A DNA stretch of 64,000 nucleotides from Marinobacter nauticus (lineage in GTDB: Bacteria; Pseudomonadota; Gammaproteobacteria; Enterobacterales; Shewanellaceae). The notes below the pieces were generated by a model. It had not been told where the DNA came from. It searched no databases and saw only the letters and a list, made by a program, of their open reading frames with translations. A program made the position numbers and the translations under genes. Location of the stretch: the NCBI RefSeq assembly GCF_019801015.1, contig NZ_JAHVJZ010000005.1, positions 62,001 to 126,000 of the forward strand, in the 5' to 3' direction. The stretch's first letter is position 1. Every line of letters begins with the position of its first letter. This document shows positions 27,488 to 40,780 of this stretch, piece by piece.

Positions 27488-28501
27488 ATGGGGCATCAGG
27501 CAACGCGGTGGAGCAGTACAACAGGGACAGTGGGCGCTATTCTCAGTTTTCTCTTCACCTCCTTGCCAGGCCTGGCGGCGGAGACGGATCCGTTGTGGGC
27601 GCGCTCCCAGGCCCCGGTCAAAAGCCTGATGCTCAGCCCCATCGCCCGGCCAACCGAATTCAAACCTCAGGAATGGCAGGTGGCCCTCTCCATCAATCCC
27701 GCCAGCATTTTTGCCACCGACAAGAACGTCAAAGCGCCGGAAGACCCCTACGCCTATGAGCTGGACTACTACACCGTCGAATACCGGGTAGACCTGCGCT
27801 ACAACCCCAGCGAACGATGGCAGTTCAGTGGTTCCTACGCCCACCGGACCACCGACGATGCCCACCTTGACCAGCTCACCCTCAGCTTTCACAAGCTGTT
27901 TGGCATCGACCAGAACGGGCGCACCCAGGTCCCCAAGCACCGATATCTGATCAGCATTCCGGATCAGGGCCTGATGCTGACCGACTTCAAAGGGGAAACC
28001 TTTGCCCATCAGCTGGAGCTGGCGGTCAGCTTTCTGGCTTACCAGTATTTTCGCCATCAGCTGGCGGTGACCCTTTCAGCCCAATACAACGACCAGCGCT
28101 TTGTGCCGCGTCAGGGAGGCGACCTTGATGGCGGACTGCAACTGGATTACAGCTACGCCTGGGAAGACCATCGCCTCAACGCCCTGCTCGCCTATACCCA
28201 CACCGGTACGGAAATGCTGCTCGGTTCCCCAACCCAACAAGATCTGCTGCACGCCGGGCTTGGCTACCGCTACCGACTGACGCCGCGCCATTTCCTGTTC
28301 ACCGAGTACCTGTTTTCTCAGGGGGCACTGAAGGACCTCGGGCCGCTGGAAGATCCGGTCCATGAAATCAATCTTGGCTATCGCTATCAGCGCGGCGAGC
28401 TGGCACTGGATTTTGTTATGATGGAAAACGCGCTGAACGCAGATAACAGCGCGGATATCGCCTTTAATTTTCGACTGAGCTACCGATTCGATGTTGATTG
28501 A
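27488..28501 (+). CDS. DUF3187 outer-membrane-type protein
   Basis: A 337-residue protein with a signal peptide (about residues 1-31) and alternating aromatic beta strands characteristic of outer-membrane barrels, such as HQLAVTLSAQYNDQRF, GGLQLDYSYAWEDHR and HEINLGYRYQRGELALDF. It ends in a strand closing with F before a short tail (YRFDVD). It matches the DUF3187 family; function is unknown. AGGAG precedes the start. The last 11 bases overlap yheU, so the two are coupled. Confidence 0.8.
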   Translation: MGHQATRWSSTTGTVGAILSFLFTSLPGLAAETDPLWARSQAPVKSLMLSPIARPTEFKPQEWQVALSINPASIFATDKNVKAPEDPYAYELDYYTVEYRVDLRYNPSERWQFSGSYAHRTTDDAHLDQLTLSFHKLFGIDQNGRTQVPKHRYLISIPDQGLMLTDFKGETFAHQLELAVSFLAYQYFRHQLAVTLSAQYNDQRFVPRQGGDLDGGLQLDYSYAWEDHRLNALLAYTHTGTEMLLGSPTQQDLLHAGLGYRYRLTPRHFLFTEYLFSQGALKDLGPLEDPVHEINLGYRYQRGELALDFVMMENALNADNSADIAFNFRLSYRFDVD

Positions 28502-28727
28502 CTACCCAACCCTGAAAAGCGCACTGGATCCCGACACCCTGGAAAACCTGTGCCGGGAGTACCTGATCCGCCAGATTGGCGACGAAGGATTTGACCATAC
28601 CGACAGCACCGGGCTGGCCGATGGCATCCTTCGGGTACAGCAGGCACTGGCCCGTGGCGAGTTGGTGGTGGAGTATTCGGAAGCGGATGAAAGTGTGGCG
28701 ATTCGCCGTCGGGAAGAGTTGGTCTAA
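28491..28727 (+). CDS. yheU: YheU family protein (UPF0270)
   Basis: A 78-residue protein matching YheU throughout: LDPDTLENLCREYLIRQIG, then ADGILRVQQALARGELVVEY. Function is unknown. The gene starts inside the end of the DUF3187 gene and precedes prkB, keeping the E. coli yheT-yheU-prkB order apart from the extra gene. Confidence 0.93.
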   Translation: MLIDYPTLKSALDPDTLENLCREYLIRQIGDEGFDHTDSTGLADGILRVQQALARGELVVEYSEADESVAIRRREELV

Positions 28728-28792
28728 CTTGACCCAACGGGGAATTGACCCGTATAAAACCTCAACTTGGAACCCATTCAGGCAGAAGGATC

Positions 28793-29716
28793 ATGTCGGC
28801 CAAACACCCAATTATCGCGGTCACCGGTTCTTCCGGAGCCGGAACGACAACCACCACCACCGCCTTCAAGCACATCTTCCGTCAGCTGGAGATCGATGCG
28901 GCGTTTGCGGAAGGGGACAGCTTCCACCGCTACACTCGGGCGGAGATGGAGGTGGCGATCCGCAAGGCCAGAGAAGAGGGGCGGACCATCAGCTACTTTG
29001 GTCCGGAGGCCAACGACTTCAAAGCCCTGGAACAGTTCTTTGAGCATTATGGCGACTCCGGCGCCGGCCAGATACGCCACTACCTCCATACCTTTGATGA
29101 AGCGGTGCCCTTTAACCAGATGCCCGGCACCTTCACCCCCTTCCAGCCGCTGCCTGAGGGCAGTGACCTGCTCTACTACGAAGGCCTGCATGGGGGTGTC
29201 GTCACCGAGGATGTGGATGTCGCCAAACACGTCGACCTGCTGATCGGCATGGTGCCCATCGTCAACCTGGAATGGATTCAGAAAATCATCCGGGACACCA
29301 ACGAGCGGGGCCACAGCCGGGAAAAAGTGATGGACTCCATCGTCCGCTCCATGGACGATTACATCGCCCATATGACGCCACAGTTTTCCCGAACCCACAT
29401 CAATTTCCAGCGTGTGCCAACGGTGGATACCTCCAACCCGTTCTCGGCGAAAGACATCCCAAGTCTGGATGAAAGCTTTGTGGTGATCCGCTTCCGTGGC
29501 ATTCAGGATGTGAACTTCCCCTACTATCTGCAGATGATTGAGGGCAGCTTTATGTCCCGGGTGAATACCATGGTGGTGCCCGGTGGAAAAATGACCCTTG
29601 CGATGGAACTCATCCTCACGCCGCTTATCCGGAACCTGAAAATGAAACGTCAGGAAGCCCTGCTGGCCGACCAGGCCAGTGCCTCGCTGGACGCGTCGAA
29701 GCCGCCTGGGTCATAA
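28793..29716 (+). CDS. prkB: Phosphoribulokinase-like protein PrkB
   Basis: A 307-residue P-loop kinase with Walker A GSSGAGTTTTTTAF. The family motifs EGDSFHRYTR and FEHYGDSGAGQIRHYLHT match the heterotrophic PrkB group, seen next to crp in enteric bacteria. The role is unsettled since no Calvin cycle is present in this window. The start at 28793 follows AGAAGGA; an in-frame ATG at 28745 lacks family similarity. Confidence 0.94.
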   Translation: MSAKHPIIAVTGSSGAGTTTTTTAFKHIFRQLEIDAAFAEGDSFHRYTRAEMEVAIRKAREEGRTISYFGPEANDFKALEQFFEHYGDSGAGQIRHYLHTFDEAVPFNQMPGTFTPFQPLPEGSDLLYYEGLHGGVVTEDVDVAKHVDLLIGMVPIVNLEWIQKIIRDTNERGHSREKVMDSIVRSMDDYIAHMTPQFSRTHINFQRVPTVDTSNPFSAKDIPSLDESFVVIRFRGIQDVNFPYYLQMIEGSFMSRVNTMVVPGGKMTLAMELILTPLIRNLKMKRQEALLADQASASLDASKPPGS

Positions 29717-29789
29717 AACTTTTTGCCGGAAATGAGATCAAATCGCACTAGGATGGTGAAACTTCGATCTGGCTCATGGCCACTTACCC

Positions 29790-29818
29790 TTTACCCGTTT
29801 AACATTTGCTCTTAGAAT
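29790..29818 (+). promoter_or_regulatory. Candidate promoter of crp
   Basis: TTTACC and TAGAAT are spaced by 17 bases, with the -10 about 46 bases from the crp start. Confidence 0.5.
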
Positions 29819-29863
29819 TTCGAGTAATATCCAGTTTCTTATCCTACTGAAGGGAAAAAGACT

Positions 29864-30499
29864 ATGGTGCTTATTGGCAAGCCCAAACCCGATCCAACCC
29901 TGGAGTGGTTCCTGTCCCACTGCCACATTCACAAGTACCCGGCGAAGAGCACTCTGATCCACGCCGGTGAAGAAGCCGATACCCTGTACTACATCGTTAA
30001 GGGTTCCGTGGCAGTTCTGATTAAGGACGAAGAGGGCAAGGAGATGATCCTGTCCTACCTGAACCAGGGTGACTTTATCGGTGAGCTGGGTCTGTTCGAA
30101 GAGCAGCCCGAGCGGACCGCCTGGGTACGCGCCAAGGCGCCGTGTGAGATCGCTGAGATCTCCTACAAGAAGTTCCGTCAGTTGATCCAGGTTAACCCGG
30201 ACATCCTGATGAAGCTGTCTGCCCAGATGGCCAATCGTCTGCAGACCACTTCTCAGAAAGTGGGTGATCTGGCCTTCCTCGACGTGGCAGGTCGCATTGC
30301 TCAGACTCTGCTGAACCTGGCCAAACAGCCCGATGCCATGACCCACCCGGATGGCATGCAGATCAAGATCACCCGTCAGGAGATTGGTCAGATCGTTGGC
30401 TGTTCCCGCGAAACCGTGGGCCGCATCCTGAAGATGCTGGAAGAGCAGAACCTGATCCAGGCCCATGGTAAAACCATCGTGGTCTACGGCACCCGCTAA
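29864..30499 (+). CDS. crp: cAMP receptor protein CRP
   Basis: A 211-residue global regulator. The cAMP pocket [18 protein letters not shown] holds the glutamate, arginine and threonine-region contacts. The C-helix region includes [15 protein letters not shown], with two threonines at the known cAMP contact. The recognition helix [15 protein letters not shown] includes the canonical Arg-Glu-Arg contacts. It is near-identical in layout to E. coli CRP (210 residues). In Shewanella relatives CRP is a main activator of anaerobic respiration genes; matching sites occur upstream of grcA and acuI here. Confidence 0.98.
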   Translation: MVLIGKPKPDPTLEWFLSHCHIHKYPAKSTLIHAGEEADTLYYIVKGSVAVLIKDEEGKEMILSYLNQGDFIGELGLFEEQPERTAWVRAKAPCEIAEISYKKFRQLIQVNPDILMKLSAQMANRLQTTSQKVGDLAFLDVAGRIAQTLLNLAKQPDAMTHPDGMQIKITRQEIGQIVGCSRETVGRILKMLEEQNLIQAHGKTIVVYGTR

Positions 30500-30514
30500 G
30501 GGCTCCGGCAGAAT

Positions 30515-30545
30515 CAAAAAAGGCACCCAATCGGGTGCCTTTTTG
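30515..30545 (+). terminator. Terminator after crp
   Basis: The stem AAAAAGGCACCC/GGGTGCCTTTTT has an AATC loop and is preceded by A residues. Confidence 0.9.
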
Positions 30546-30622
30546 TTTGGCTGCGGTTCAGGCGTTCAAGCCTAGACTGAGTTCAGACCTCTGGTTCTGA
30601 TCGTGAACCTGCTACTGCTTTA

Positions 30623-30649
30623 GCCGCCCTCACCGGGCGGCCTTTTTTT
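30623..30649 (+). terminator. Orphan plus-strand terminator, possible small-RNA end
   Basis: GCCGCCC, loop TCACC, GGGCGGC is followed by CTTTTTTTG only on the plus strand. The crp terminator already lies 78 bases upstream, and the flanking DUF1338 gene runs the other way with no T-run on its strand. The stretch 30546-30622 could therefore hold a short transcript; TAGACT at about 30572 is a possible -10, without a convincing -35. Confidence 0.6.
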
Positions 30650-30667
30650 GCCCGTTACCGCGACGGC

Positions 30668-31471
30668 TCAGCGCGCGTCAGTGGATTCGAAGATCTTGTC
30701 CGCCGAAGCGGCCACGAAACCGGTGTACAGCTGACCATCAGCCTTGGGATAACGCAGAGCAAACTCGTAGAAGCAGCTCGGAATCACCCGCTCATCGTCG
30801 CTGAACGACACCGCCACCTTATCCGCCAGTGTCGAGGATTGCTCCAGCAGCACTTCGGCAGAGCCTTTGATCTCACCACCGCTGCTGTTCAGCGCAAAGC
30901 CCGCGTCTTTGAGAGCCTGATTCACCGCTTCCAGGGTCTCATAGCCGTCCAGCGCATTCACATCCACGGTAAAGTGGTTGGCCCGATAGCCGAACGCTGA
31001 CAGCCAGGCCGCGTACTCGCTCTCTTTCAGCAGCGCGTCATACTGCGCCTGGCTGACCTGCCACTGGGCACCGGAATAGAGGAAGTCGGGCGCATCCGCC
31101 GCATTGGCCGGCAGTTGTGCCACCATCGCCTTAACCGTGTCCTGCAACTCAGTGGAACACTGCTCCAGCAGCAGCTCGGAGATGAACACCTTGGGTGCGG
31201 TCGGGTCCGGATGCTCAAAGTGGCGCGCCGCCAGCTTCTTCTGCTCAAACCGATACTCACCTTTGGCTTCATAACCCAAAGCCAGGAAGTGGGCAGCCAG
31301 CTTTTCCAGCCCCACTTCCGGCAGGTTGAAGGTCCGGAACGCCACATGATCGTTGATGATCGCCTTGCCGCCGCCGAGCAGCTTGTGGATGGCGGTCGCG
31401 GACGGACACTGATGCTGGTAATCGTCCCACAGGGCGCCGAACAGAGATTCGACGGTGTGTGCCTTACTCAT
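30668..31471 (-). CDS. DUF1338 protein, 2-oxoadipate dioxygenase/decarboxylase-like
   Basis: A 267-residue member of DUF1338, whose characterised relative HglS/YdcJ is an iron-dependent enzyme that converts 2-oxoadipate to 2-hydroxyglutarate. Metal-ligand candidates are the histidine in DHVAFRTF, the histidine in ANHFTVDVN and the glutamate in SCFYEFALRYP. This shorter form (267 residues against about 460 for HglS) may have a different substrate. It closes the astC-astA-astD operon, 21 bases after astD, so a role in arginine, ornithine or lysine breakdown is likely (inference). Confidence 0.85.
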   Translation of the reverse strand: MSKAHTVESLFGALWDDYQHQCPSATAIHKLLGGGKAIINDHVAFRTFNLPEVGLEKLAAHFLALGYEAKGEYRFEQKKLAARHFEHPDPTAPKVFISELLLEQCSTELQDTVKAMVAQLPANAADAPDFLYSGAQWQVSQAQYDALLKESEYAAWLSAFGYRANHFTVDVNALDGYETLEAVNQALKDAGFALNSSGGEIKGSAEVLLEQSSTLADKVAVSFSDDERVIPSCFYEFALRYPKADGQLYTGFVAASADKIFESTDAR

Positions 31472-31492
31472 ATTTCTCTCCTTGAAACGCGT

Positions 31493-33983
<2,491 letters not shown>

Positions 33984-34030
33984 GGGGTTCTCCTTATCAG
34001 AGCTGGCCCGGCCGAAGCCGGGCCAAACCT

Positions 34031-35559
<1,529 letters not shown>

Positions 35560-36645
35560 TTAGTCGCTTTTCCATTGGCTATGACGTGATAAATGGTGGT
35601 GCGCCAGCCATTGATTGAGCTCTTCCGGCGATGCCAACCGACGTTTGAGCAGACTGTGGTGGATGGCGATCGCCCGGGACTGGATAACCAGACGGCTCAT
35701 CGGGTCCGGCTCCGACCGGTTGAGGCGCACGATAGACCGGTAAAGCGCCAGTTCGCCCAATTGCCAGTGCGCCAACAGCTTTTCGCCCCAGCCCAGATGC
35801 AATTTCAACAGCTGCACCAAGGGCTTGCCGGGCAGCTGCAGCGGCAGTACGGCATCGTGCACCGCCTTAGCGCCTTCGTCACGGGCCTGAGTCAGCCAGC
35901 TGGATTTCATCCGGAAGAACTCCCGCGCCCCAACCTGTAACAGCAGCACCATGTCCAGACAGTGCATCAGCGCCAGGATCCGAGCCTGCTGGGGAGGTTG
36001 CCCCAATCGTCGGGCCAGCGCCGCAGCGGCATCGGATTGCTGACGGGCAAAACGCCATAGCTTACGCAGGCGCAGTCCCAGCCCCTCTTCCCGGCCCATG
36101 CTCCAATGCTGGAACATCAGCCAGGGCAGGATCCGCTGAAGCGGTTCCATCCCCAGGTAATGGAACACCAGCCGGTGATCGGTAAAGGTGACATCCCGAC
36201 GAGTGAGCTTGTGCTTGGGGTTATTCATGTAGCGCACCAACCCATCGCACAGCCACGCCATGTTGGCCATCAGGCCGAGGATCCGTTCCCTGTCCGGAGT
36301 CTCCGACATCAGAAGATCGAGCAGCTCGAAGTGCTCAGAGCGGATCGGCGTGTCCGCCATCAGCTCCGCCGGATCGTTCATCAGCTGGATAAGGTGGTGG
36401 GAGAAGTGACTCAGAAACTGGTTTTGAGCCAGCAAGCGCTCTTCGTATTCGGCTCGCTGTATCTTCCAGCGAGCCAGCAGGGCCTCCTGCTCAACAGCCA
36501 GCTTATGGCGCCAGATGTTCTCGTCCACCATTTCATAGGGGACGCCCTGGCTGTGAACGGCACGCTCCAGCATCAAATACTGGAAGAATCGTCCCTGAAT
36601 GTCCGGGTCCCCGGAGGAGCGGGGGGGCCTGGCTGCCTCTGCCAT
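35560..36645 (-). CDS. Uncharacterised helical protein, HDOD-like
   Basis: A 361-residue, largely alpha-helical soluble protein with no signal peptide. The helix pattern and stretches such as HFELLDLLMSETPDRERILG and ALMHCLDMVLLLQVG recall HDOD-domain regulators, but I cannot find a full signature, so this is a weak comparison. Arg- and Gln-rich helices dominate the second half (LARRLGQPPQQARILALMH). It stands alone between the argD control region and the S9 peptidase terminator. Base use is like its neighbours. Confidence 0.65.
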   Translation of the reverse strand: MAEAARPPRSSGDPDIQGRFFQYLMLERAVHSQGVPYEMVDENIWRHKLAVEQEALLARWKIQRAEYEERLLAQNQFLSHFSHHLIQLMNDPAELMADTPIRSEHFELLDLLMSETPDRERILGLMANMAWLCDGLVRYMNNPKHKLTRRDVTFTDHRLVFHYLGMEPLQRILPWLMFQHWSMGREEGLGLRLRKLWRFARQQSDAAAALARRLGQPPQQARILALMHCLDMVLLLQVGAREFFRMKSSWLTQARDEGAKAVHDAVLPLQLPGKPLVQLLKLHLGWGEKLLAHWQLGELALYRSIVRLNRSEPDPMSRLVIQSRAIAIHHSLLKRRLASPEELNQWLAHHHLSRHSQWKSD

Positions 36646-36704
36646 ACTGAATCCGTTGTTTGCTCTAACTCATTGCATTGTAAGCATAGTCTGCTAGCAG
36701 AAAG

Positions 36705-36736
36705 AAAAAAATGGGGCCTGACCAGGCCCCATTTTT
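36705..36736 (-). terminator. Terminator after the S9 peptidase gene
   Basis: The stem AAAAATGGGGCCTG/CAGGCCCCATTTTT is followed by T residues on the minus strand and lies just below the gene's stop. Confidence 0.9.
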
Positions 36737-36737
36737 G

Positions 36738-39179
36738 TCACTTCAATGTTTCCTCAAACAATCGATGGATGCGCCGGTACTCATCCAGCCAGCTTGAAGG
36801 CTCCCGGAAGCCATGGGGTTCAATCGGGTAGATGGCGGTTTCGAACATCGGCTTCTCCAGCTCAATCAGACGCTGCACCAGGCGTACGCTGTCCTGGAAA
36901 AACACGTTGTCATCCAGCACGCCGGACATGATCAGCAGCGGTTTCTCCAGTCCCTGGGCGTGCTCAATGGGCGAGCTGCGCTCATAGGCTATCGGATCGA
37001 CCTGCGGGGTATTGAGGATGTTGGAGGTGTAGGGGTGGTTGTAGTGAGCCCAGTCGGTCACCGGACGCAGAGCCGCACCGGACTGGAACAACTCCGGCTG
37101 AGTAAACAGCGCCATAAAGGTCATAAAGCCGCCGTAGCTGCCGCCGTAGGTGCCCACCCGCTGACGATCCACCGACACGTTATCGACCATCCAGTCCACG
37201 CCGTCGGCCAGGTCCTGCACTTCCGGCGTGCCCATCTGGCGATAGATGGCCGTACGCCAGTCCCGGCCATACCCTTTGGAGCCCCGGTAATCCATGTCCA
37301 TCACCACATAGCCCTGCTGAGCCAACAGGTTGTGGAACATAAACTCGCGGAAATAACCGGACCAGCCAAAGTGGGCGTTCTGCAGGTAGCCGGCACCGTG
37401 ATTAAAGATGACGGCCGGGTAGCGCTTGGCGGGGTCAAAGCCCTCAGGCAGATAGACCCGCGCATACACCGGGTCCGCCTGATGGCTGGAGGGAACCGCA
37501 ACCACCTGCGGCGCCTGCCAGTCATAGGCAAGGAAGGTGTCCGTGGTGGTGTGGGTCAGTTGGCGGGCCGCCTCACCCAACGGCTGCAGGTACAACTCAA
37601 CCGGGCGGGTGCGGCTGGAATATTCGAGCAGCAGCGCGGTTTCGTCCGGGCTCAGCTGATAATCCAGCATCCCTTTGAGGTCCGTCAGCTGTTCGATACG
37701 ACCGTCGGCCACCGCCACCCGGAACACTTCGTACTGACCCGGATGGTGCGGATTGGCTTTGTAGTAGAGGTGCTTCTGGTCCTGGCTCAGCGTCAGGCTG
37801 CTGACCACCTGACGCCCCTCGACCAGCGCTTTGGCTTTGCCACCTGCCGGCTTCAGGTACAGGTTGGAGTGGCCACGCTCTTCAGACAGATAGTAGAGGC
37901 TGTCCTCGCCCAGCCAGCCAAAGTCGTTGTGGGTGTAGTTCACCCAGGCGTCGTCGTGCAGACGGTGCTCTGTGGTCAGGCGGCCTTTGGCCAGGTCCAC
38001 CGTCGCCAGCCAGCGATCCTTGTTGTCCGCCGCTTCGATCATCACTGCCAGCTTGTCCTGGCTGGGATGCCAGACCATGGCGCTTTGCTTCCAGCCCCAG
38101 TCCTGCATGAGGTGGAGGGTACGCAAGGCTTTCTCGCTCTTATAGCTTTCGCCACGGGCTTCCGCGTTCTCACGCTTAACCGCGGCCAGCACATCCTCGT
38201 CATAGCCGGTCAGGCCTTCCCAGGTGACATTGACCTGCTCACCGGTTTCCCGATCCAGCACCACCAGACGGTGCGGCTTCACCTCGGCTTCCGCCACCCG
38301 GGCGCGGGCAGGCACGGCATCAACGTAGCCCCGTTTGTCGAGGTAGTTCGGCATGATGTCGTGTTCGCCGCGCCAGCTGGCGTTTTTATCAGTCACAGCC
38401 ACCATCAGGTAGCGTCCGGAGGGGGAGACGGAAAGCTCAACCAGACGCTCGTCAGCGCCCAGGTAGAACGGCTGGGGCGCCAGGGTGGGATCCTGGCTAC
38501 GGCGCTTCTGCTCAAGGGCAAACTGTTGCTCCGCATCCACATATTGCTGAGCCACGTACTGGATGAGGCGGGCCTGTTGTTGTGCCAGGTAACCCTCGGC
38601 CTGCTCCACTTCAGGGGCCGCTTCAAACTTCAACTCCGCCAGCAGTGTGCGGGCACCGGTTGCCGGGTTGACCGCTTCAACCCGGTCGCCAGCCCAGACG
38701 GCGAGGCGGCCATCGCTCAGAAAGCGGAAGTCCTGCCAGCTCTGGCTGTCCCGGGTCAGTTGATGAATGGTGCCATTGGGCAGGCTGCGGACAAACAGGT
38801 TGCCCTCATACAGCCAGGCCTTGAGATCGCCGGAAGCGTTGACCTTGCCCGGCTGAGTGACCTGGCCCCACTGGCCCAGGGCCAGCATTTCCGGTGCCCC
38901 AGCCAGCGCCTGTTGGTAACGGTCACGCAGTTTGCTGCCGTCCTGCTTGCGCTGATAGAACACTCGCTGACTGTCGTCGCCCCAGTAGGCGCCCATGGGC
39001 GCGTTGCCGATCCAGTCCGGATCCGCCATCACTTGCTTGAGGGTCAGCGCCTGCCCGGGCAGAACCGGCGCGGCGAGTGAAACGGGGGATAAGGGGGTTT
39101 GCGGCTGAGTCGCCTCAGGTTCAGCGGCGCAGGCGCTCAGCAGTGAGACCAGGCTGCACGCCACCATCCATTTTTTCAT
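36738..39179 (-). CDS. S9-family prolyl-oligopeptidase-type lipoprotein
   Basis: An 813-residue peptidase with lipoprotein signal MKKWMVACSLVSLLSAC (lipobox LSAC). A beta-propeller-like part spans about residues 60-550. The alpha/beta hydrolase domain has nucleophile S681 in GGSYGG, D756 in GVLDDNVF and H789 in EPHGFREP, in the order expected for the family. It likely degrades proline-containing peptides at the cell envelope, a dipeptidyl peptidase IV or acylaminoacyl peptidase type. The ATG at 39179 gives the lipoprotein signal; a longer in-frame start does not. It stands as a single gene upstream of a terminator. Confidence 0.93.
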   Translation of the reverse strand: MKKWMVACSLVSLLSACAAEPEATQPQTPLSPVSLAAPVLPGQALTLKQVMADPDWIGNAPMGAYWGDDSQRVFYQRKQDGSKLRDRYQQALAGAPEMLALGQWGQVTQPGKVNASGDLKAWLYEGNLFVRSLPNGTIHQLTRDSQSWQDFRFLSDGRLAVWAGDRVEAVNPATGARTLLAELKFEAAPEVEQAEGYLAQQQARLIQYVAQQYVDAEQQFALEQKRRSQDPTLAPQPFYLGADERLVELSVSPSGRYLMVAVTDKNASWRGEHDIMPNYLDKRGYVDAVPARARVAEAEVKPHRLVVLDRETGEQVNVTWEGLTGYDEDVLAAVKRENAEARGESYKSEKALRTLHLMQDWGWKQSAMVWHPSQDKLAVMIEAADNKDRWLATVDLAKGRLTTEHRLHDDAWVNYTHNDFGWLGEDSLYYLSEERGHSNLYLKPAGGKAKALVEGRQVVSSLTLSQDQKHLYYKANPHHPGQYEVFRVAVADGRIEQLTDLKGMLDYQLSPDETALLLEYSSRTRPVELYLQPLGEAARQLTHTTTDTFLAYDWQAPQVVAVPSSHQADPVYARVYLPEGFDPAKRYPAVIFNHGAGYLQNAHFGWSGYFREFMFHNLLAQQGYVVMDMDYRGSKGYGRDWRTAIYRQMGTPEVQDLADGVDWMVDNVSVDRQRVGTYGGSYGGFMTFMALFTQPELFQSGAALRPVTDWAHYNHPYTSNILNTPQVDPIAYERSSPIEHAQGLEKPLLIMSGVLDDNVFFQDSVRLVQRLIELEKPMFETAIYPIEPHGFREPSSWLDEYRRIHRLFEETLK

Positions 39180-39264
39180 TGTTATAGTCCTTGCTCGTGG
39201 CTGAGCCAGCGTTATACCACGAGCGCAAAGACTCACACAAAGGTGCGCAACAATTCCTTACTTT

Positions 39265-39843
39265 TCAGTAACCATTCAGGAAGTTTTTGAGCAGCTGCAG
39301 GCCCTGCTCAGTCAGGATGGATTCGGGATGAAACTGGACCCCTTCAATGGGCAGGGTTTTGTGGCGCAGCCCCATGATCTCCTGCGCGCCGGACGGGGCC
39401 TGACACCAGGCTGTGACCTCAAGACAATCCGGCAGGGATTCCGGCTCCACCACCAGAGAGTGGTAGCGGGTGACCGTCAGCGGATTGGGCAACCCACGAA
39501 AGACCCCGGTGTTGGCGTGGTCGATGGCGCTGGTTTTACCGTGCATCACCCGTTCCGCCCGAACCACCCTGCCACCAAAGTGCTGGGCGATGGTCTGGTG
39601 CCCCAGACAGACACCAAGAATGGGCAGAACGCCAGCAAACTGTGCCACGGCATCGAGGCTGATGCCGGCCTGATCCGGGTTCTTGGGGCCGGGTGAGATC
39701 ACCAGATGATCCGGCTTCAACGCGGCAATCCCGGCGCAATCGATCTGATCATGACGACGCACCACGACCTGCGCACCCAGCTGCTGGAAATACTGCACCA
39801 GGTTGTAGGTAAAGGAGTCGTAGTTGTCGATCATCAACAGCAT
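39265..39843 (-). CDS. pabA: Aminodeoxychorismate/anthranilate synthase glutamine amidotransferase
   Basis: A 192-residue class I glutamine amidotransferase that releases ammonia for p-aminobenzoate (folate) synthesis. The triad is C79 in GVCLGHQ with H172 and E174 in FHPES. The signature [18 protein letters not shown] and HGKTSAI are typical of PabA/TrpG. PabA is favoured because the gene is near argD, as in E. coli, and no trp genes are nearby. A dual role cannot be excluded. Confidence 0.93.
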   Translation of the reverse strand: MLLMIDNYDSFTYNLVQYFQQLGAQVVVRRHDQIDCAGIAALKPDHLVISPGPKNPDQAGISLDAVAQFAGVLPILGVCLGHQTIAQHFGGRVVRAERVMHGKTSAIDHANTGVFRGLPNPLTVTRYHSLVVEPESLPDCLEVTAWCQAPSGAQEIMGLRHKTLPIEGVQFHPESILTEQGLQLLKNFLNGY

Positions 39844-39950
39844 GGCGGGTTCCGGGCCAATTCAGTGGCTGCGGATGATAGCAGGGCAGCGCCGGTATGG
39901 GGAACCGATGTCGCTGCCCTGGCAGGCAGGAAGCCGTAAAGTGGCCGGGT

Positions 39951-40541
39951 TTACTGGTGGCCCCAGGGCACCGGTGGCAGGGCAACCGGTTTGCTCAGAT
40001 CGAAGTCCACTTTGAAGTCTCGCCCGTCCCGGGTCAGCTGATAGGTGAAGACTTCCGGGTAGATGTACATGTGCCAGGTATTGCCGTTGGACTGAGGGAA
40101 GCCCAGCCGGGTAAACAGATCTTTCGAGTAGTCATCCGCCGGGAAGGATTGCGCATTGGCCCAGCCACGGTGCTGAGTGTGCCCGCCATACATGGTGGAC
40201 TCATCATGGCTGCCATCCTTATGGCGGTGATCATGCTTGAGCAGGATCCCGGCACCGGTCTTGGTCAGGATCCAGGTGCGGGAGTGATCGTCTCCGACAT
40301 GAAACGGGATTTTGAGCTGGTCTTCGCTGCACTCCCGGACGTGCATCACCAGTCGCCGGTCGCTGAAGCCGTCTCCCTCTTTGGCACCGGAAACCACCCG
40401 CCCCTCATACGCTTTGCCGCAATGCGCGCGGATAAGGTCAAAAAAGTCGTCCTGTTCCGGTACCGATGTGGTGAAAGCGGCCAGAGACCCAGCCGAGGCC
40501 AGCACCGCCAGCCCGCCAAAAAAATACGCTGATTTGTTCAT
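39951..40541 (-). CDS. Uncharacterised secreted protein
   Basis: A 196-residue protein with a signal peptide (MNKSAYFFGGLAVLASAGSL), so periplasmic or secreted. The mature part has ILLKHDHRHKDGSHDESTMYG, dense in histidine and aspartate, which could bind metal. Two cysteines (HCGKAYEGRV and VRECSEDQ) may form a disulfide. The C-terminal half predicts beta strands. I do not recognise the family. It lies 107 bases from pabA on the same strand. Confidence 0.7.
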   Translation of the reverse strand: MNKSAYFFGGLAVLASAGSLAAFTTSVPEQDDFFDLIRAHCGKAYEGRVVSGAKEGDGFSDRRLVMHVRECSEDQLKIPFHVGDDHSRTWILTKTGAGILLKHDHRHKDGSHDESTMYGGHTQHRGWANAQSFPADDYSKDLFTRLGFPQSNGNTWHMYIYPEVFTYQLTRDGRDFKVDFDLSKPVALPPVPWGHQ

Positions 40542-40735
40542 TTTTGTTCTCCCTGTAGGCACCGGGAATATTGGGAGAAAAGGCCCGCAGGGGCAAACCG
40601 AAGGTGTGGAACAAGATCGCAGTGGAGCGGACCCTTCCAGCCAATTAAACCAGTGGCTGTAGCGGCATCAGGGTATCCGTGAATTGAATGGTCCCAAAGC
40701 AGGGATTTCAGGCTTATCGGCAGCGCTTTTGCCAT

Positions 40736-40765
40736 AAAAAAAGGAGCCATTAAGGCTCCTTTTTC
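40736..40765 (-). terminator. Terminator after grcA
   Basis: The stem AAAAAGGAGCC/GGCTCCTTTTT is followed on the minus strand by seven T, immediately after the grcA stop. Confidence 0.88.
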
Positions 40766-40780
40766 TGCTCAAGGCCTGAG

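Noticed and set aside
30623-30649. Terminator for the DUF1338 gene
   Set aside because: The minus strand has no T-run after the stem, so it cannot end that transcript well.
36813-39080. A 755-codon open frame opposite the S9 peptidase
   Set aside because: Low-complexity composition typical of antisense to a high-GC gene; the minus strand has an intact lipoprotein signal and catalytic triad.
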